NCBI RefSeq assembly: GCF_001544695.2
Contig: NZ_FCOM02000015.1
Coordinates: 87,679 to 151,678, forward strand
Reading direction: 5' to 3'
DNA from: Caballeronia arvi
Lineage (GTDB): Bacteria > Pseudomonadota > Gammaproteobacteria > Burkholderiales > Burkholderiaceae
Length of the DNA stretch: 64,000 nucleotides
Shown in pieces: positions 1 to 9,465 of the stretch; the first letter of the stretch is position 1; the number at the start of each line of letters is the position of its first letter. Under the pieces are notes generated by a model. It was not told the DNA's origin. It was given only the letters and a program-made list of their open reading frames with translations, and searched no databases. Both the position numbers and the translations under genes were made by a program.

Positions 1-339
1 GAGGAAAGCAAGCCGTTCTTCACCGAATTCGACGATCCGAACGAAGCCTGCGCCGGCGCAGACCTCGTCACGACGGACGTGTGGACCAGCATGGGCTACG
101 AAGCCGAGAACGAAGCGCGCATGAAGGCGTTCGCCGACTATTGCGTCGACGCCGAGATGATGGCGCGCGCCAATTCCGACGCGCTCTTCATGCACTGCCT
201 GCCCGCGCATCGCGGTGAGGAAGTGAGCGCGGATGTCATCGATGGTCCGCAAAGCGTCGTCTGGGATGAGGCGGAGAACCGTCTGCACGTCCAGAAGGCG
301 CTGATGGAGTATCTCCTGCTCGGCAAGCTCAATCATTGA
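1..339 (+). CDS. argF: Ornithine carbamoyltransferase, C-terminal part (5' end outside window)
   Basis: This is the last 112 residues of ornithine carbamoyltransferase, which makes citrulline from ornithine and carbamoyl phosphate in cytoplasmic arginine synthesis. The family is usually a little over 300 residues, so about two thirds lies left of the window. The reading frame is open from base 1. The motif HCLPAHRGEEV is the ornithine-binding Cys loop plus the following Arg of the family, and the end (QKALMEYLL) fits the C-terminal helix. The next gene is argG, the following step of the same pathway, but a terminator-like hairpin separates the two, so they are probably transcribed separately. 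Confidence 0.95.
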   Translation, partial: EESKPFFTEFDDPNEACAGADLVTTDVWTSMGYEAENEARMKAFADYCVDAEMMARANSDALFMHCLPAHRGEEVSADVIDGPQSVVWDEAENRLHVQKALMEYLLLGKLNH

Positions 340-348
340 GCGCCGGCG

Positions 349-385
349 AGCCGCGCATCCCAAATTTACGGAAGCGCGGCTTTTT
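349..385 (+). terminator. Rho-independent terminator after argF
   Basis: An 8-bp perfect stem (AGCCGCGC at 349-356 with GCGCGGCT at 374-381) is followed by a run of T. The loop is long, about 17 nt. It sits just after the argF stop and before the argG start. Confidence 0.6.
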
Positions 386-489
386 AATGTCAAAATAGTA
401 TTTTTTCCGCGCACTTCATGCCCGTCGCGCGCGGCGGACGCGAAGCGGCGCACACCCGCCGCACCGGCTTTTCCGCACACGAGTTCACC

Positions 490-1719
<1,230 letters not shown>

Positions 1720-1740
1720 TTCTCCGGCGTTGTGACGTAA

Positions 1741-1775
1741 AAAACCCGCTGGGCTTCGAAATCCGGCGGGTTTTT
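1741..1775 (+). terminator. Rho-independent terminator after argG
   Basis: AAAACCCGC (1741-1749) pairs with GCGGGTTTT (1766-1774) and T residues follow. It lies between argG and the convergent murB, and the A/T flanks would let it act in both directions. Confidence 0.85.
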
Positions 1776-1790
1776 ATTTGCGCGCCGCCG

Positions 1791-2807
1791 TCAGAGGCAG
1801 ACCGGCTCCATCTCCAGCTCGACTTCGAAACGGGCGAGCACATCGCGCTTGATGGCTTCGGCGAGTTCAAGCACCTGCGCACCCGTCGCGCCGCCGCGAT
1901 TCACGAGCACGAGCGCTTGCCGGTCGTGCACCGCCGCCCCGCCGATGCCGCGCCCCTTCCAGCCGCAGCGGTCGATCAGCCAGCCCGCCGCGAGCTTCAC
2001 CTGCCCGTCGTGCTGCGGATACGACACGACGCCGGGTTCACGCGCTTTCAAGGTTTCGAACGCCAGCGCGCTCACGACCGGATTCTTGAAAAAGCTGCCC
2101 GCGTTGCCGAGCACAGTCCAGTCGGGCAGCTTCGCTCGCCGCACCGCGACGACCGCATCGAAAACGGCGTGCGCATCGCATTTTCCGGCGCCTTCGAGCG
2201 CGCGCGCGACATCGGCGTAGTCGGCGCGCGGCGTCCATGCTTTCGGCAGCCGGAACACCACCGACGTGATCATGAAGCGCCCGCGCCCTGCCCGCTTGAA
2301 GAAGCTGTCGCGATAACCGAACGCACATGCGGCGCGATCGAAGTCCACGCGCTCGCCCGTCGCGAGCTCGACCGCGCTCAGGCGCTCGAAGCGCTCGCCC
2401 ATTTCGAGGCCGTAAGCGCCGATGTTCTGAATCGGCGCCGCGCCGACCGTGCCGGGAATCAGCGCCAGGTTTTCGAGGCCCGGCATGCCGTGTGCGAGCG
2501 TCCAGGCGACGAAGTCGTGCCAGTTCTCGCCCGCGCCGGCTTCGACGAGCCACGCGTCGTCGTCCTCGCCGATCACGCGTTTGCCCGCGATGCCGACGAT
2601 CAGTGCGACGCCGTCGAAATCGCGCGTCAGCACGACGTTGCTGCCGCTGCCGAGCACGAGCTGCGGCAGGTTCGCGATGCGCGCGTCGCGAGCGAGCGAG
2701 GCCGCCGCATCGACGGAATCGATGCGCATGGCGTGACGCGCGCGCACGTCGAAACCGAACGTGTTGTGCGGGAGGAGCGGGAAATCCGTGAGAAGCTGAA
2801 GGGACAT
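1791..2807 (-). CDS. murB: UDP-N-acetylenolpyruvoylglucosamine reductase
   Basis: A 338-residue FAD enzyme that reduces UDP-GlcNAc-enolpyruvate to UDP-MurNAc, the second committed step of peptidoglycan synthesis. The FAD-binding stretch LVLGSGSNVV lies near residue 50. The catalytic Arg motif YRDSFFK and the Ser motif GNAGSFFKNP of the type I enzyme are present, and the C-terminal Glu lies in EMEPVCL. The start giving MSLQLLTDFPLLPHNTF was chosen because the family begins with this substrate-loop region; the frame stays open 53 codons further upstream without family likeness. It faces argG and is divergent from yajQ. Confidence 0.96.
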   Translation of the reverse strand: MSLQLLTDFPLLPHNTFGFDVRARHAMRIDSVDAAASLARDARIANLPQLVLGSGSNVVLTRDFDGVALIVGIAGKRVIGEDDDAWLVEAGAGENWHDFVAWTLAHGMPGLENLALIPGTVGAAPIQNIGAYGLEMGERFERLSAVELATGERVDFDRAACAFGYRDSFFKRAGRGRFMITSVVFRLPKAWTPRADYADVARALEGAGKCDAHAVFDAVVAVRRAKLPDWTVLGNAGSFFKNPVVSALAFETLKAREPGVVSYPQHDGQVKLAAGWLIDRCGWKGRGIGGAAVHDRQALVLVNRGGATGAQVLELAEAIKRDVLARFEVELEMEPVCL

Positions 2808-2903
2808 GAATGAGGCGCGTCGGTAAAATGACGTCAGGTTCGTGATTATAGCGATAGCGCGAGCGGGTCCATCCGCGCTCGCCTCAATGAAGGAGAAATA
2901 GCA

Positions 2904-3389
2904 ATGCCATCGTTTGACGTCGTCAGCGAAGCAAACATGATCGAAGTGAAGAACGCCATCGAGCAATCGAACAAGGAAATCTCGACGCGCTTCGACTTCA
3001 AGGGTTCGGATTCACGCGTCGAGCAAAAGGAGCGCGAACTCACGCTCTACGCCGACGACGATTTCAAGCTCGGCCAGGTGAAGGACGTCCTGCTGAACAA
3101 GCTGGCCAAGCGCGGCGTCGACGTGCGTTTTCTCGACTACGGCAAGCAGGAGAAGATCGGCGGCGACAAGCTCAAGCAGGTCGTCACGGTCAAGAAAGGC
3201 GTATCGGGCGATCTGGCAAAGAAGATCGTCAAGATCGTGAAGGACAGCAAGATCAAGGTGCAGGCGAGCATTCAGGGCGACGCGGTGCGCGTGCAAGGCA
3301 CGAAACGCGACGACCTGCAGGGCGCCATCGCGCTGCTCAAGAAGGAAGTCACGGACACGCCGCTCGACTTCAACAACTTCCGCGACTGA
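2904..3389 (+). CDS. yajQ: YajQ family nucleotide-binding protein (DUF520)
   Basis: A 161-residue cytoplasmic protein of the YajQ family. Members bind nucleotides, and in Xanthomonas a homologue is a cyclic-di-GMP effector; its role here is inferred. The N-terminus MPSFDVVSEANMIEVKNAIEQ and the sequence RFDFKGSDSRVEQ are family hallmarks, and the length is typical. An AAGGAG ribosome-binding site lies 8 nt before the ATG. It is monocistronic: divergent from murB and closed by a strong hairpin. Confidence 0.95.
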   Translation: MPSFDVVSEANMIEVKNAIEQSNKEISTRFDFKGSDSRVEQKERELTLYADDDFKLGQVKDVLLNKLAKRGVDVRFLDYGKQEKIGGDKLKQVVTVKKGVSGDLAKKIVKIVKDSKIKVQASIQGDAVRVQGTKRDDLQGAIALLKKEVTDTPLDFNNFRD

Positions 3390-3406
3390 GCTTTTCCTGT
3401 TTCGAC

Positions 3407-3441
3407 AAAGCCGTTCCGTCTGGCACCGGAACGGCTTTTTT
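3407..3441 (+). terminator. Rho-independent terminator between yajQ and plsY
   Basis: A 12-bp perfect stem (AAAGCCGTTCCG at 3407-3418 with CGGAACGGCTTT at 3427-3438) with a T tract. It lies between convergent genes and can serve both strands. Confidence 0.9.
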
Positions 3442-3444
3442 CGT

Positions 3445-4071
3445 TTATTCGACCGCTTTCTTCTTCTCGCCGATGCGGCTTTCCTTGCCCGCGAGCAGCT
3501 TCGAGATATTGGCGCGATGCCGCCAGATGAGCAGCAGACTCATCGCGAGAACGGCGAGCGAGATGCGGCCCGGCCCGAACAGGAAAACCTGAAAGAACGG
3601 CGCGAACACGGCCGCGACGAGCGCCGCGAGCGACGAATAGCGGAAGAAGAACGCGATGATGAGCCACGTAAGCAGCGTCGCGATGCCAAGCGCGGGATGG
3701 ATCGCGAGCAGCACGCCCGCCGCCGTCGCGACGCCCTTGCCGCCCTGGAACCTGAAGAAGACCGGGAACAAATGTCCGAGGAACACGGCGATGGCCGCGA
3801 GCGCCGTCGCGGTGCTAATGCCCGTCTGATCCCATCCGAAGCTCGCACCGAAATGGGCGACGATCCACACGGGCAGCCAGCCCTTGAACGCGTCGCCGAT
3901 GAGCGTGAGGATCGCGGCCTTCTTGTTGCCGGTGCGCAGCACGTTGGTCGCGCCGGGATTGCCCGAGCCGTACGAGCGGGGATCAGCCAGGCCCATCGCG
4001 TGACTGACGACGACGGCGAATGAAATCGAGCCGATCAGATAGGACACGACGGCGACGATCAGAAAAATCAT
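3445..4071 (-). CDS. plsY: Glycerol-3-phosphate acyltransferase PlsY
   Basis: A 208-residue inner-membrane enzyme that transfers an acyl group from acyl phosphate to glycerol-3-phosphate, the first acylation of phospholipid synthesis. Motifs GSGNPGATNVLR (about residue 35) and GGKGVAT (about residue 109) form the active site of the family. Several hydrophobic segments alternate with short loops, as in the known multi-pass topology. The C-terminus is a charged tail rich in Lys and Glu. The next gene in the transcription direction is on the opposite strand, so it is probably monocistronic or follows the ybaK-like gene. Confidence 0.95.
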   Translation of the reverse strand: MIFLIVAVVSYLIGSISFAVVVSHAMGLADPRSYGSGNPGATNVLRTGNKKAAILTLIGDAFKGWLPVWIVAHFGASFGWDQTGISTATALAAIAVFLGHLFPVFFRFQGGKGVATAAGVLLAIHPALGIATLLTWLIIAFFFRYSSLAALVAAVFAPFFQVFLFGPGRISLAVLAMSLLLIWRHRANISKLLAGKESRIGEKKKAVE

Positions 4072-4107
4072 GGTGTCTTGTAGGTTGTGGCGAGAGCGGA
4101 AGGCATT

Positions 4108-4599
4108 CTAATCGACGCTCGCGCACTGCACGGGCGTAGCAATGAGCAGTTCGGTTAGCACCGACGGTTTCAGGCTCACGAGATAGCCGCGCCGCCCGCC
4201 GTTCAGGAAGATCAGGTCGAGATCGAGAATGCTCGATTCGACGTACACCGGCATGGCTTTCTTCGTTCCGAATGGCGACGTTCCGCCGACGAGAAAGCCC
4301 GAGTGCCGGTTCGCGACGTCCGGCTTGCACGGCTCGATGCGCTTCGCGCCCGTCTGCCGCGCGAGGTTCTTGGTGGACACGGTGCGGTCGCCATGCATCA
4401 GCACGATGAGCGGCTTCGCGTGCTCGTCTTCCATCACCAGCGTCTTGACGACGCTATGCTCGTCCACGCCGAGCTGCCGCGCGGATTCCTCCGTGCCGCC
4501 GTGCTCGACATATTCATAAGGATGCTCGCCGAAATCGACCTTATGCCGACGCAGAAATTGCGTCGCGGGCGTTTCGGACACGTGTTTGGTTTTCGACAT
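4108..4599 (-). CDS. YbaK/EbsC-family aminoacyl-tRNA deacylase
   Basis: A 163-residue protein of the YbaK/ProX editing-domain fold. Members hydrolyse mischarged tRNAs in trans, most often Cys-tRNA(Pro). Seen here: HGDRTVSTKNLARQTGAKRI with the conserved Lys, and GYLVGGTSPFG-like sequence (GFLVGGTSPFGTKKAMPV), the Gly-rich substrate loop of the family. The start MSKTKHVSETPATQFLRRH was preferred because the frame runs 26 codons further without family likeness. The exact substrate cannot be read from sequence. It lies 36 nt upstream of plsY on the same strand. Confidence 0.88.
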   Translation of the reverse strand: MSKTKHVSETPATQFLRRHKVDFGEHPYEYVEHGGTEESARQLGVDEHSVVKTLVMEDEHAKPLIVLMHGDRTVSTKNLARQTGAKRIEPCKPDVANRHSGFLVGGTSPFGTKKAMPVYVESSILDLDLIFLNGGRRGYLVSLKPSVLTELLIATPVQCASVD

Positions 4600-4716
4600 G
4601 GACGCATTGTAGCGGCGCGTTCTCCGGCCCACCATCGGCCATTCGGACGAGTGTGCGAGCCCGCGTCGGCGTGGCACGATCGTTCGCGAATGAGCGAATG
4701 GGCGACTGACCCAACG

Positions 4717-5646
4717 CTAGCCGCGCGGATGGTGCTCGCGGTGCAGCTTGTGCAGACGCTCGCGCGCGACGTGCGTGTAGATCTGCGTCGTCGAGATGTC
4801 GGAGTGGCCGAGCAGCAACTGCACGACGCGCAGGTCCGCGCCGTGATTGAGCAGATGCGTCGCGAACGCGTGACGCAGCGTATGCGGCGAAAGCGGCGCA
4901 TGCACGCCGCCGTTGAACGCATGGCGCTTGATGATGTTCCAGAACTGCTGGCGCGTCATGCCGTCGCCGCGTGAAGTGACGAAGAGCGCATCGGCGGCGC
5001 GCGCGCCGAGCAGCGCCGGGCGTGCTTCGCGCAAGTAGCGGTCGAGCCAGTCATGCGCCGTCTCGCCGAACGGAATCAGGCGCTCTTTCGAGCCCTTGCC
5101 CATCACGCGCACGACGCCTTCGTTGAGCCCAAGCTCGACGGTCTTCAGCGTGACGAGCTCGGTAACGCGCAGGCCGCTCGCATACATCAGTTCGAGCATC
5201 GTGCGGTCGCGCAGCCCGAGCGGCGTGTCGATGTCCGGCGCGCCGAGCAGCGCTTCGACTTGCACCTCGTTGAGCGTCGATGGAAAGCGCGGCGGTTGTT
5301 TGGCCGAGCGCAGCTTGAGCGTCGGATCGGCTGTGACGCGATGCTCGCGCAACGCCCACGCGTAGTAGCGTCGGAAGACGGACAAACGGCGGTTCGCGGA
5401 GGTCGCCTTGTCGCCGCTTCTCAACGCTGCGTAGGCCGTGAGATCGACTTCCGTCGCCGTGTCGAGCGATGCGCCGCGCGTTTTGCCGAGCCATTCGGCG
5501 AAGAGCTTGAGATCGCGCCGATACGCTTCGAGCGAGTTCTTGGCAAGTCCGTGTTCGAGCCAGAGCGCGTCGCAAAAGAGATCGATCGCGTCATTGCTCG
5601 CGACAAATCCAGGCGTCTGTATGTCTTCAGTCGTTGCACTCGTCAT
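4717..5646 (-). CDS. xerD: Site-specific tyrosine recombinase XerD
   Basis: A 309-residue tyrosine recombinase that with XerC resolves chromosome dimers at dif under FtsK control. The N-terminal SAM-like core-binding domain (about residues 10-110) is followed by the catalytic domain. The catalytic set is complete: Arg in ASGLRVTEL, Lys in GKGSKER, HTLRHAFATHL, His in LLGHSDISTTQ, and Tyr in IYTHV. The ATG overlaps the stop of the preceding ogt gene as ATGA, so it is translationally coupled to queG-ogt. It is a housekeeping recombinase, not an integrase of a mobile element: there is no attachment repeat, and the neighbours are core genes. Confidence 0.95.
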   Translation of the reverse strand: MTSATTEDIQTPGFVASNDAIDLFCDALWLEHGLAKNSLEAYRRDLKLFAEWLGKTRGASLDTATEVDLTAYAALRSGDKATSANRRLSVFRRYYAWALREHRVTADPTLKLRSAKQPPRFPSTLNEVQVEALLGAPDIDTPLGLRDRTMLELMYASGLRVTELVTLKTVELGLNEGVVRVMGKGSKERLIPFGETAHDWLDRYLREARPALLGARAADALFVTSRGDGMTRQQFWNIIKRHAFNGGVHAPLSPHTLRHAFATHLLNHGADLRVVQLLLGHSDISTTQIYTHVARERLHKLHREHHPRG

Positions 5647-6119
5647 GCGATCGATACACCTTCGTGCGCCAGCAGCCAGCGCTTCACGTTGCGATAAAAC
5701 CCTTCGCCGGGATGATGCGCGAAACCGCCGATCCCGCCCGACGCCACTACCCGGTGGCACGGTATCACGATCGGCAGCGGATTGGAGCCGCACGCCTGCC
5801 CGACCGCGCGCGGCACGCTGCCGATCTCGCGCGCGAGCTGGCCGTATGTCCACACATGCCCCGCGCCGATGCCGGAAATACCGCGCCACACGCGCTGCTG
5901 AAACGCCGTGCCGCGTATCGCAAGCGGCAGGTCGAAACTCATCGACGGTTGCTCGAAATACGCGCGGATCTGTGCAGCGGCTTCTATCGCGAGCGGCTTT
6001 TCAGGCGCGATGCTGTCGACATCCGCGGGCAGGTAGACGATCTCGCGCACGCACGCTTCATCGGCGCGAATGCCGACCTTGCCGAACGGCGCATCGATGA
6101 CGGCATCGAAAGCATTCAT
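5643..6119 (-). CDS. ogt: Methylated-DNA--[protein]-cysteine S-methyltransferase
   Basis: A 158-residue suicide DNA-repair protein that takes methyl groups from O6-methylguanine and O4-methylthymine. The active-site motif is IPCHRVVASGG with the acceptor Cys. The helix-turn-helix stretch FQQRVWRGISGIGAGHVWTY precedes it, and the C-terminal NVKRWLLAHEG matches the family. The length equals the short Ogt type without the Ada N-terminal domain. The start overlaps the queG stop by 4 nt (ATGA), and its own stop overlaps the xerD start in the same way. Ogt versus the C-terminal domain type of Ada cannot be separated further. Confidence 0.93.
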   Translation of the reverse strand: MNAFDAVIDAPFGKVGIRADEACVREIVYLPADVDSIAPEKPLAIEAAAQIRAYFEQPSMSFDLPLAIRGTAFQQRVWRGISGIGAGHVWTYGQLAREIGSVPRAVGQACGSNPLPIVIPCHRVVASGGIGGFAHHPGEGFYRNVKRWLLAHEGVSIA

Positions 6120-7360
6120 TTCCCACTCCCTTGCGCGAGCGCCCAATGCACGTGCTCGCGAACCAGCGCGGACGGATCGTCCGCGCGCGCTTCCAATGCT
6201 TCGGCGATGGCCTTGCGTTCGACCGTATCGAGCGTGGAAGAACGCAACGCATTGCCCATCGCGACCGCGATATTGCGCAGCCAGCGCTCGTGCCCGATGC
6301 GCCGGATCGCGCTGCCCTGCATGCGCGTGTCGAAGTCGCCGGCGCTCCATGCGAACAGCTCGACGAGCGTCGCGCGATCGAGCCCGTGCCGCACATCGAA
6401 ATCAGCGACGGGCGCGGCCTGCGCGAACTTGTTCCACGGACACACGAGCTGGCAGTCGTCGCAGCCGTACACGCGATTGCCGATCAGCGGCCGCATCTCT
6501 TCGGGGATGCTGCCATGCAGTTCGATCGTCAGATACGAAATGCAGCGCCGCGCGTCGACGCGATAAGGCCCGACGATCGCGCCCGTCGGACACGCGCCGA
6601 TGCAGCGCGCGCACTGCCCGCAATGCGCGCCGTCCTCTTCGGGATGCGGATCGGCGGGCAGCGGCACATCGACAAAAATCTCGCCGAGAAAGAACAGCGA
6701 ACCGGCATCGCGATCGAGCAGCAACGTGTGCTTGCCGCGCCATCCGTTGGCCGCCTTCTGCGCGAGCGCGACTTCCAGCACCGGCGCGGAATCCGTGAAC
6801 GCGCGATGACCGAACGGCCCGATCTCGGCTTCGATGCGTTCGGCCAGTTGCTGCAGACGATTGCGCATGACCTTGTGATAATCGCGGCCGCGTGCATAGA
6901 TGGACACGACCGCTTCGGATGGCTTCGACAAACGCGACCATTCGATCGCGCGCCAGTCGTTCTTCTGACCATCGGCTGTCGCGACACTTTCATCGCCTGT
7001 TTTCGCGAGCGTTTGCTCGGGCAGATAGGCCATGCGAGCCGTGATGACACGTCGCGTGCCGGCCACAAGCTCTGCCGGTCTTGCGCGTTTCATCCCATGT
7101 TTCGCCATATAATCCATTTCGCCGTGATAGCCTGCTTCCAGCCAATCATTCAGGCCTTTCTCGGCATCCGACAGGTCGATATCGCTGATGCCGACCGCAC
7201 CGAATCCCAGCTCGCGCCCCCACACCTTGATGCGTTGCGCGAGCGCCGCCAGCGCGTTTTCATCGAGATCGAATACGCGAGACTCTGAGGCGGACTCAGC
7301 GGCGGCGTCGCTGGACGCGGTCGTGATTTCAACGGAATGTTCCGGCAATCGGTTCATCAC
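6116..7360 (-). CDS. queG: Epoxyqueuosine reductase QueG
   Basis: A 414-residue cobalamin- and iron-sulfur-dependent enzyme that reduces epoxyqueuosine to queuosine in tRNA, the last step of queuosine synthesis. Two [4Fe-4S] motifs are visible: CGQCARCIGACPTGA and CDDCQLVCPWN. The N-terminal QueG domain carries LGFGAVGISD, and the C-terminus ends in a HEAT-like stretch (RNIAVAMGNALR). The first 30 residues are a Ser/Ala/Glu-rich leader longer than in E. coli, and a downstream start cannot be excluded. It is divergent from tsaE with only 15 nt between starts, so each promoter must lie inside the other gene or upstream. Confidence 0.94.
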   Translation of the reverse strand: MMNRLPEHSVEITTASSDAAAESASESRVFDLDENALAALAQRIKVWGRELGFGAVGISDIDLSDAEKGLNDWLEAGYHGEMDYMAKHGMKRARPAELVAGTRRVITARMAYLPEQTLAKTGDESVATADGQKNDWRAIEWSRLSKPSEAVVSIYARGRDYHKVMRNRLQQLAERIEAEIGPFGHRAFTDSAPVLEVALAQKAANGWRGKHTLLLDRDAGSLFFLGEIFVDVPLPADPHPEEDGAHCGQCARCIGACPTGAIVGPYRVDARRCISYLTIELHGSIPEEMRPLIGNRVYGCDDCQLVCPWNKFAQAAPVADFDVRHGLDRATLVELFAWSAGDFDTRMQGSAIRRIGHERWLRNIAVAMGNALRSSTLDTVERKAIAEALEARADDPSALVREHVHWALAQGSGK

Positions 7361-7375
7361 GACATTTTACGAGCA

Positions 7376-7948
7376 ATGCCCGAAAGCCCATCACGAACGA
7401 CGCAAGACTTATCCGCAGCGCTCCTCGAACGACGTTTCGACCTGCGCGACGAAGCCGCGACGCTCGCTTTCGGTGACCGCTTCGCACGCGCCATCGACGC
7501 CACGCGCAAGCACGCATCCATCGCTTCATCTGAACGTTTTCACGGTCTGCAAGTCCAGTTGATCGGGGATCTGGGCGCGGGCAAGACCACGCTCGTGCGC
7601 GCCACGCTGCGCGCGCTCGGTCACGTTGGCCGCGTGAAGAGCCCGACTTACACGCTCGTCGAGCCGTATTCGCTGGTCATCGAAAGCGGTCCGCTCGACG
7701 TTTATCACTTCGATCTCTATCGCTTCGCCGATCCGGCCGAATGGGCCGATGCCGGCTTTCGCGAATATTTCGATGCGGGCGCGGTATGCCTCGTCGAGTG
7801 GCCGCAGCAGGCGGGCGGCCTGCTCGGCGTGCCGGACCTCGTGTTTGCGCTTTCTCTGCCAGACGAAGGAATATCGAACGAAGAAGGCCGCGTGCTGACC
7901 GCGCGGGCGTTTAGCGAAACAGGAAAGTCATGTCTCGAAAGATGTTGA
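7376..7948 (+). CDS. tsaE: tRNA threonylcarbamoyladenosine biosynthesis ATPase TsaE
   Basis: A 190-residue ATPase that works with TsaB-TsaD to put the threonylcarbamoyl group on A37 of ANN-decoding tRNAs. The Walker A motif GDLGAGKTTLVR lies in the centre, with SPTYTLVEPY and YHFDLYRF downstream, both conserved in the family. The start MPESPSRTTQ was chosen; the frame stays open 13 codons upstream. The protein is somewhat longer than E. coli TsaE at its N-terminus. The last 19 nt overlap the amiC start in another frame, which suggests translational coupling. A tsaE-amidase pair is also found in E. coli (tsaE-amiB). Confidence 0.94.
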   Translation: MPESPSRTTQDLSAALLERRFDLRDEAATLAFGDRFARAIDATRKHASIASSERFHGLQVQLIGDLGAGKTTLVRATLRALGHVGRVKSPTYTLVEPYSLVIESGPLDVYHFDLYRFADPAEWADAGFREYFDAGAVCLVEWPQQAGGLLGVPDLVFALSLPDEGISNEEGRVLTARAFSETGKSCLERC

Positions 7949-9447
7949 TCAAGCCGTTTGCGTCGATCGAAGCGAGTGCGAGCGCGCCGCATAACTGGCG
8001 CCGCCGCCAGGTGTTGCGCGCGGGCGCATCGACGCTCGTGCTCGCGCTCGCCGGACCGAAGCTCGCGCATGCGAGCAGCGTGGTCGGCGTGCGCGTGTGG
8101 CCGGCGCGCGATTACACCCGCGTGACGATCGAATCGGACCAGCCGCTGCAGAACGCCAACCAGTTGCTGCAGGGACCGGACCGGCTCGTCGTCGATCTTT
8201 CCGGCATCGATCTCGATCAGGCGCTGCGCGATCTCGTCTCGAAGATCGCGCCGAACGATCCGCAGATTCAGTCGGTGCGCATCGGGCAATATCAGCCGCA
8301 TGTCGTGCGCATGGTGTTCGACCTGAAAGGCTCGGTGAAGCCGCAGGTGTTCACGCTCGGGCCGATCGGCAGCTATAAATATCGGCTCGTGTTCGACCTG
8401 TATCCGGCCGTCGCGCCCGATCCGCTGATGGAACTGCTCGCGCAGACCGAGCGCAAGCAGGAAGCGCTCGACCGCGCGAATCCCGCATTTTCAAACTCGC
8501 CATCGACGCCGCCGCCCGCGACGCTCTCGGGTCCGACGACCGCGCAGAAGCCATCCACGCCCGATTCCACCGACGATTTCTTCCAGAAGTACGCGCAAAG
8601 CGATGCGCCGGCCGACGCCGCGCCCGCGCCGAAACCCTCGGTGAAACCGCAGCGCGTGCCGACGCCGCCGCCCGTTATCGCGAAGAAGGACGACGACGAC
8701 CAATACACTTTCTCCACGCCCAAGCAGTCGGGCACGACGCGCCTGCTGACGGTGGCGATCGATCCGGGTCACGGCGGCGAGGACCCCGGCGCGATCGGCG
8801 GACAGGGCACGTACGAGAAGCACATCGCGCTCGACATCGCGAAGAAGCTGCGCGCGAAGATCGACGCCCAGCCGAACATGCGCGCGATGATGACCCGCGA
8901 CGCCGACTTCTTCGTGCCGCTCAACGTGCGCGTGCAGAAGGCGCAGCGCGTCTCGGCGGATCTGTTCGTGTCGATTCACGCAGATGCCTTCACCTCGCCC
9001 GATGCGCGTGGCTCGTCGGTGTTCGCGCTCTCGGAGCACGGCGCGTCGAGCGCGGCCGCGCGCTGGATGGCGGCGAAAGAGAACGCGTCGGATCAGGTCG
9101 GCGGCATCAACGTGAAGTCGCAGGATGCGAGCGTGAACCGCGCGCTCTTCGATATGTCGACGACCGCGCAAATCCGCGATTCGATGCGCTACGGCAGCTT
9201 CGTGCTGAACGAGATCGGCGGCATCAACAAGCTGCACAAGGGCTCGGTCGAACAGGCGGGTTTCGCCGTGCTGAAGGCGCCGGACATTCCGTCGATCCTC
9301 GTGGAGACCGCGTTCATCAGCAATCCGGACGAGGAAGCGCGCCTGAACGACGAAGCCTATCGCGACAAGATGGCGAACGCGATCATGAAGGGCATCAAGC
9401 GCTACTTCGCCGCGAATCCACCGCTCGCGAAGAGCCGCATGACGTAA
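7930..9447 (+). CDS. amiC: N-acetylmuramoyl-L-alanine amidase, Tat-exported (AmiC type)
   Basis: A 505-residue periplasmic zinc amidase that cleaves septal peptidoglycan during cell separation. The N-terminus has a twin-arginine signal (RRRQVLRAG followed by a hydrophobic Ala/Leu segment ending near AHAS). Residues about 50-160 form the AMIN targeting domain. A Pro/Ala-rich linker of roughly 100 residues follows. The amidase_3 domain starts at TVAIDPGHGGEDPGAIG with the first zinc His, then SADLFVSIHADAF and PSILVETAFISN supply the other ligands and the catalytic Glu. It overlaps tsaE by 19 nt. AmiC rather than AmiA/B is suggested by the AMIN domain and the Tat signal. Confidence 0.94.
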   Translation: MSRKMLIKPFASIEASASAPHNWRRRQVLRAGASTLVLALAGPKLAHASSVVGVRVWPARDYTRVTIESDQPLQNANQLLQGPDRLVVDLSGIDLDQALRDLVSKIAPNDPQIQSVRIGQYQPHVVRMVFDLKGSVKPQVFTLGPIGSYKYRLVFDLYPAVAPDPLMELLAQTERKQEALDRANPAFSNSPSTPPPATLSGPTTAQKPSTPDSTDDFFQKYAQSDAPADAAPAPKPSVKPQRVPTPPPVIAKKDDDDQYTFSTPKQSGTTRLLTVAIDPGHGGEDPGAIGGQGTYEKHIALDIAKKLRAKIDAQPNMRAMMTRDADFFVPLNVRVQKAQRVSADLFVSIHADAFTSPDARGSSVFALSEHGASSAAARWMAAKENASDQVGGINVKSQDASVNRALFDMSTTAQIRDSMRYGSFVLNEIGGINKLHKGSVEQAGFAVLKAPDIPSILVETAFISNPDEEARLNDEAYRDKMANAIMKGIKRYFAANPPLAKSRMT

Positions 9448-9465
9448 GGCGCGGAAACGGCTCGA

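Noticed and set aside
4717..5646. XerD as an integrase of a mobile element
   Set aside because: Sequence, length and coupling to core genes fit the housekeeping XerD; no island features nearby.
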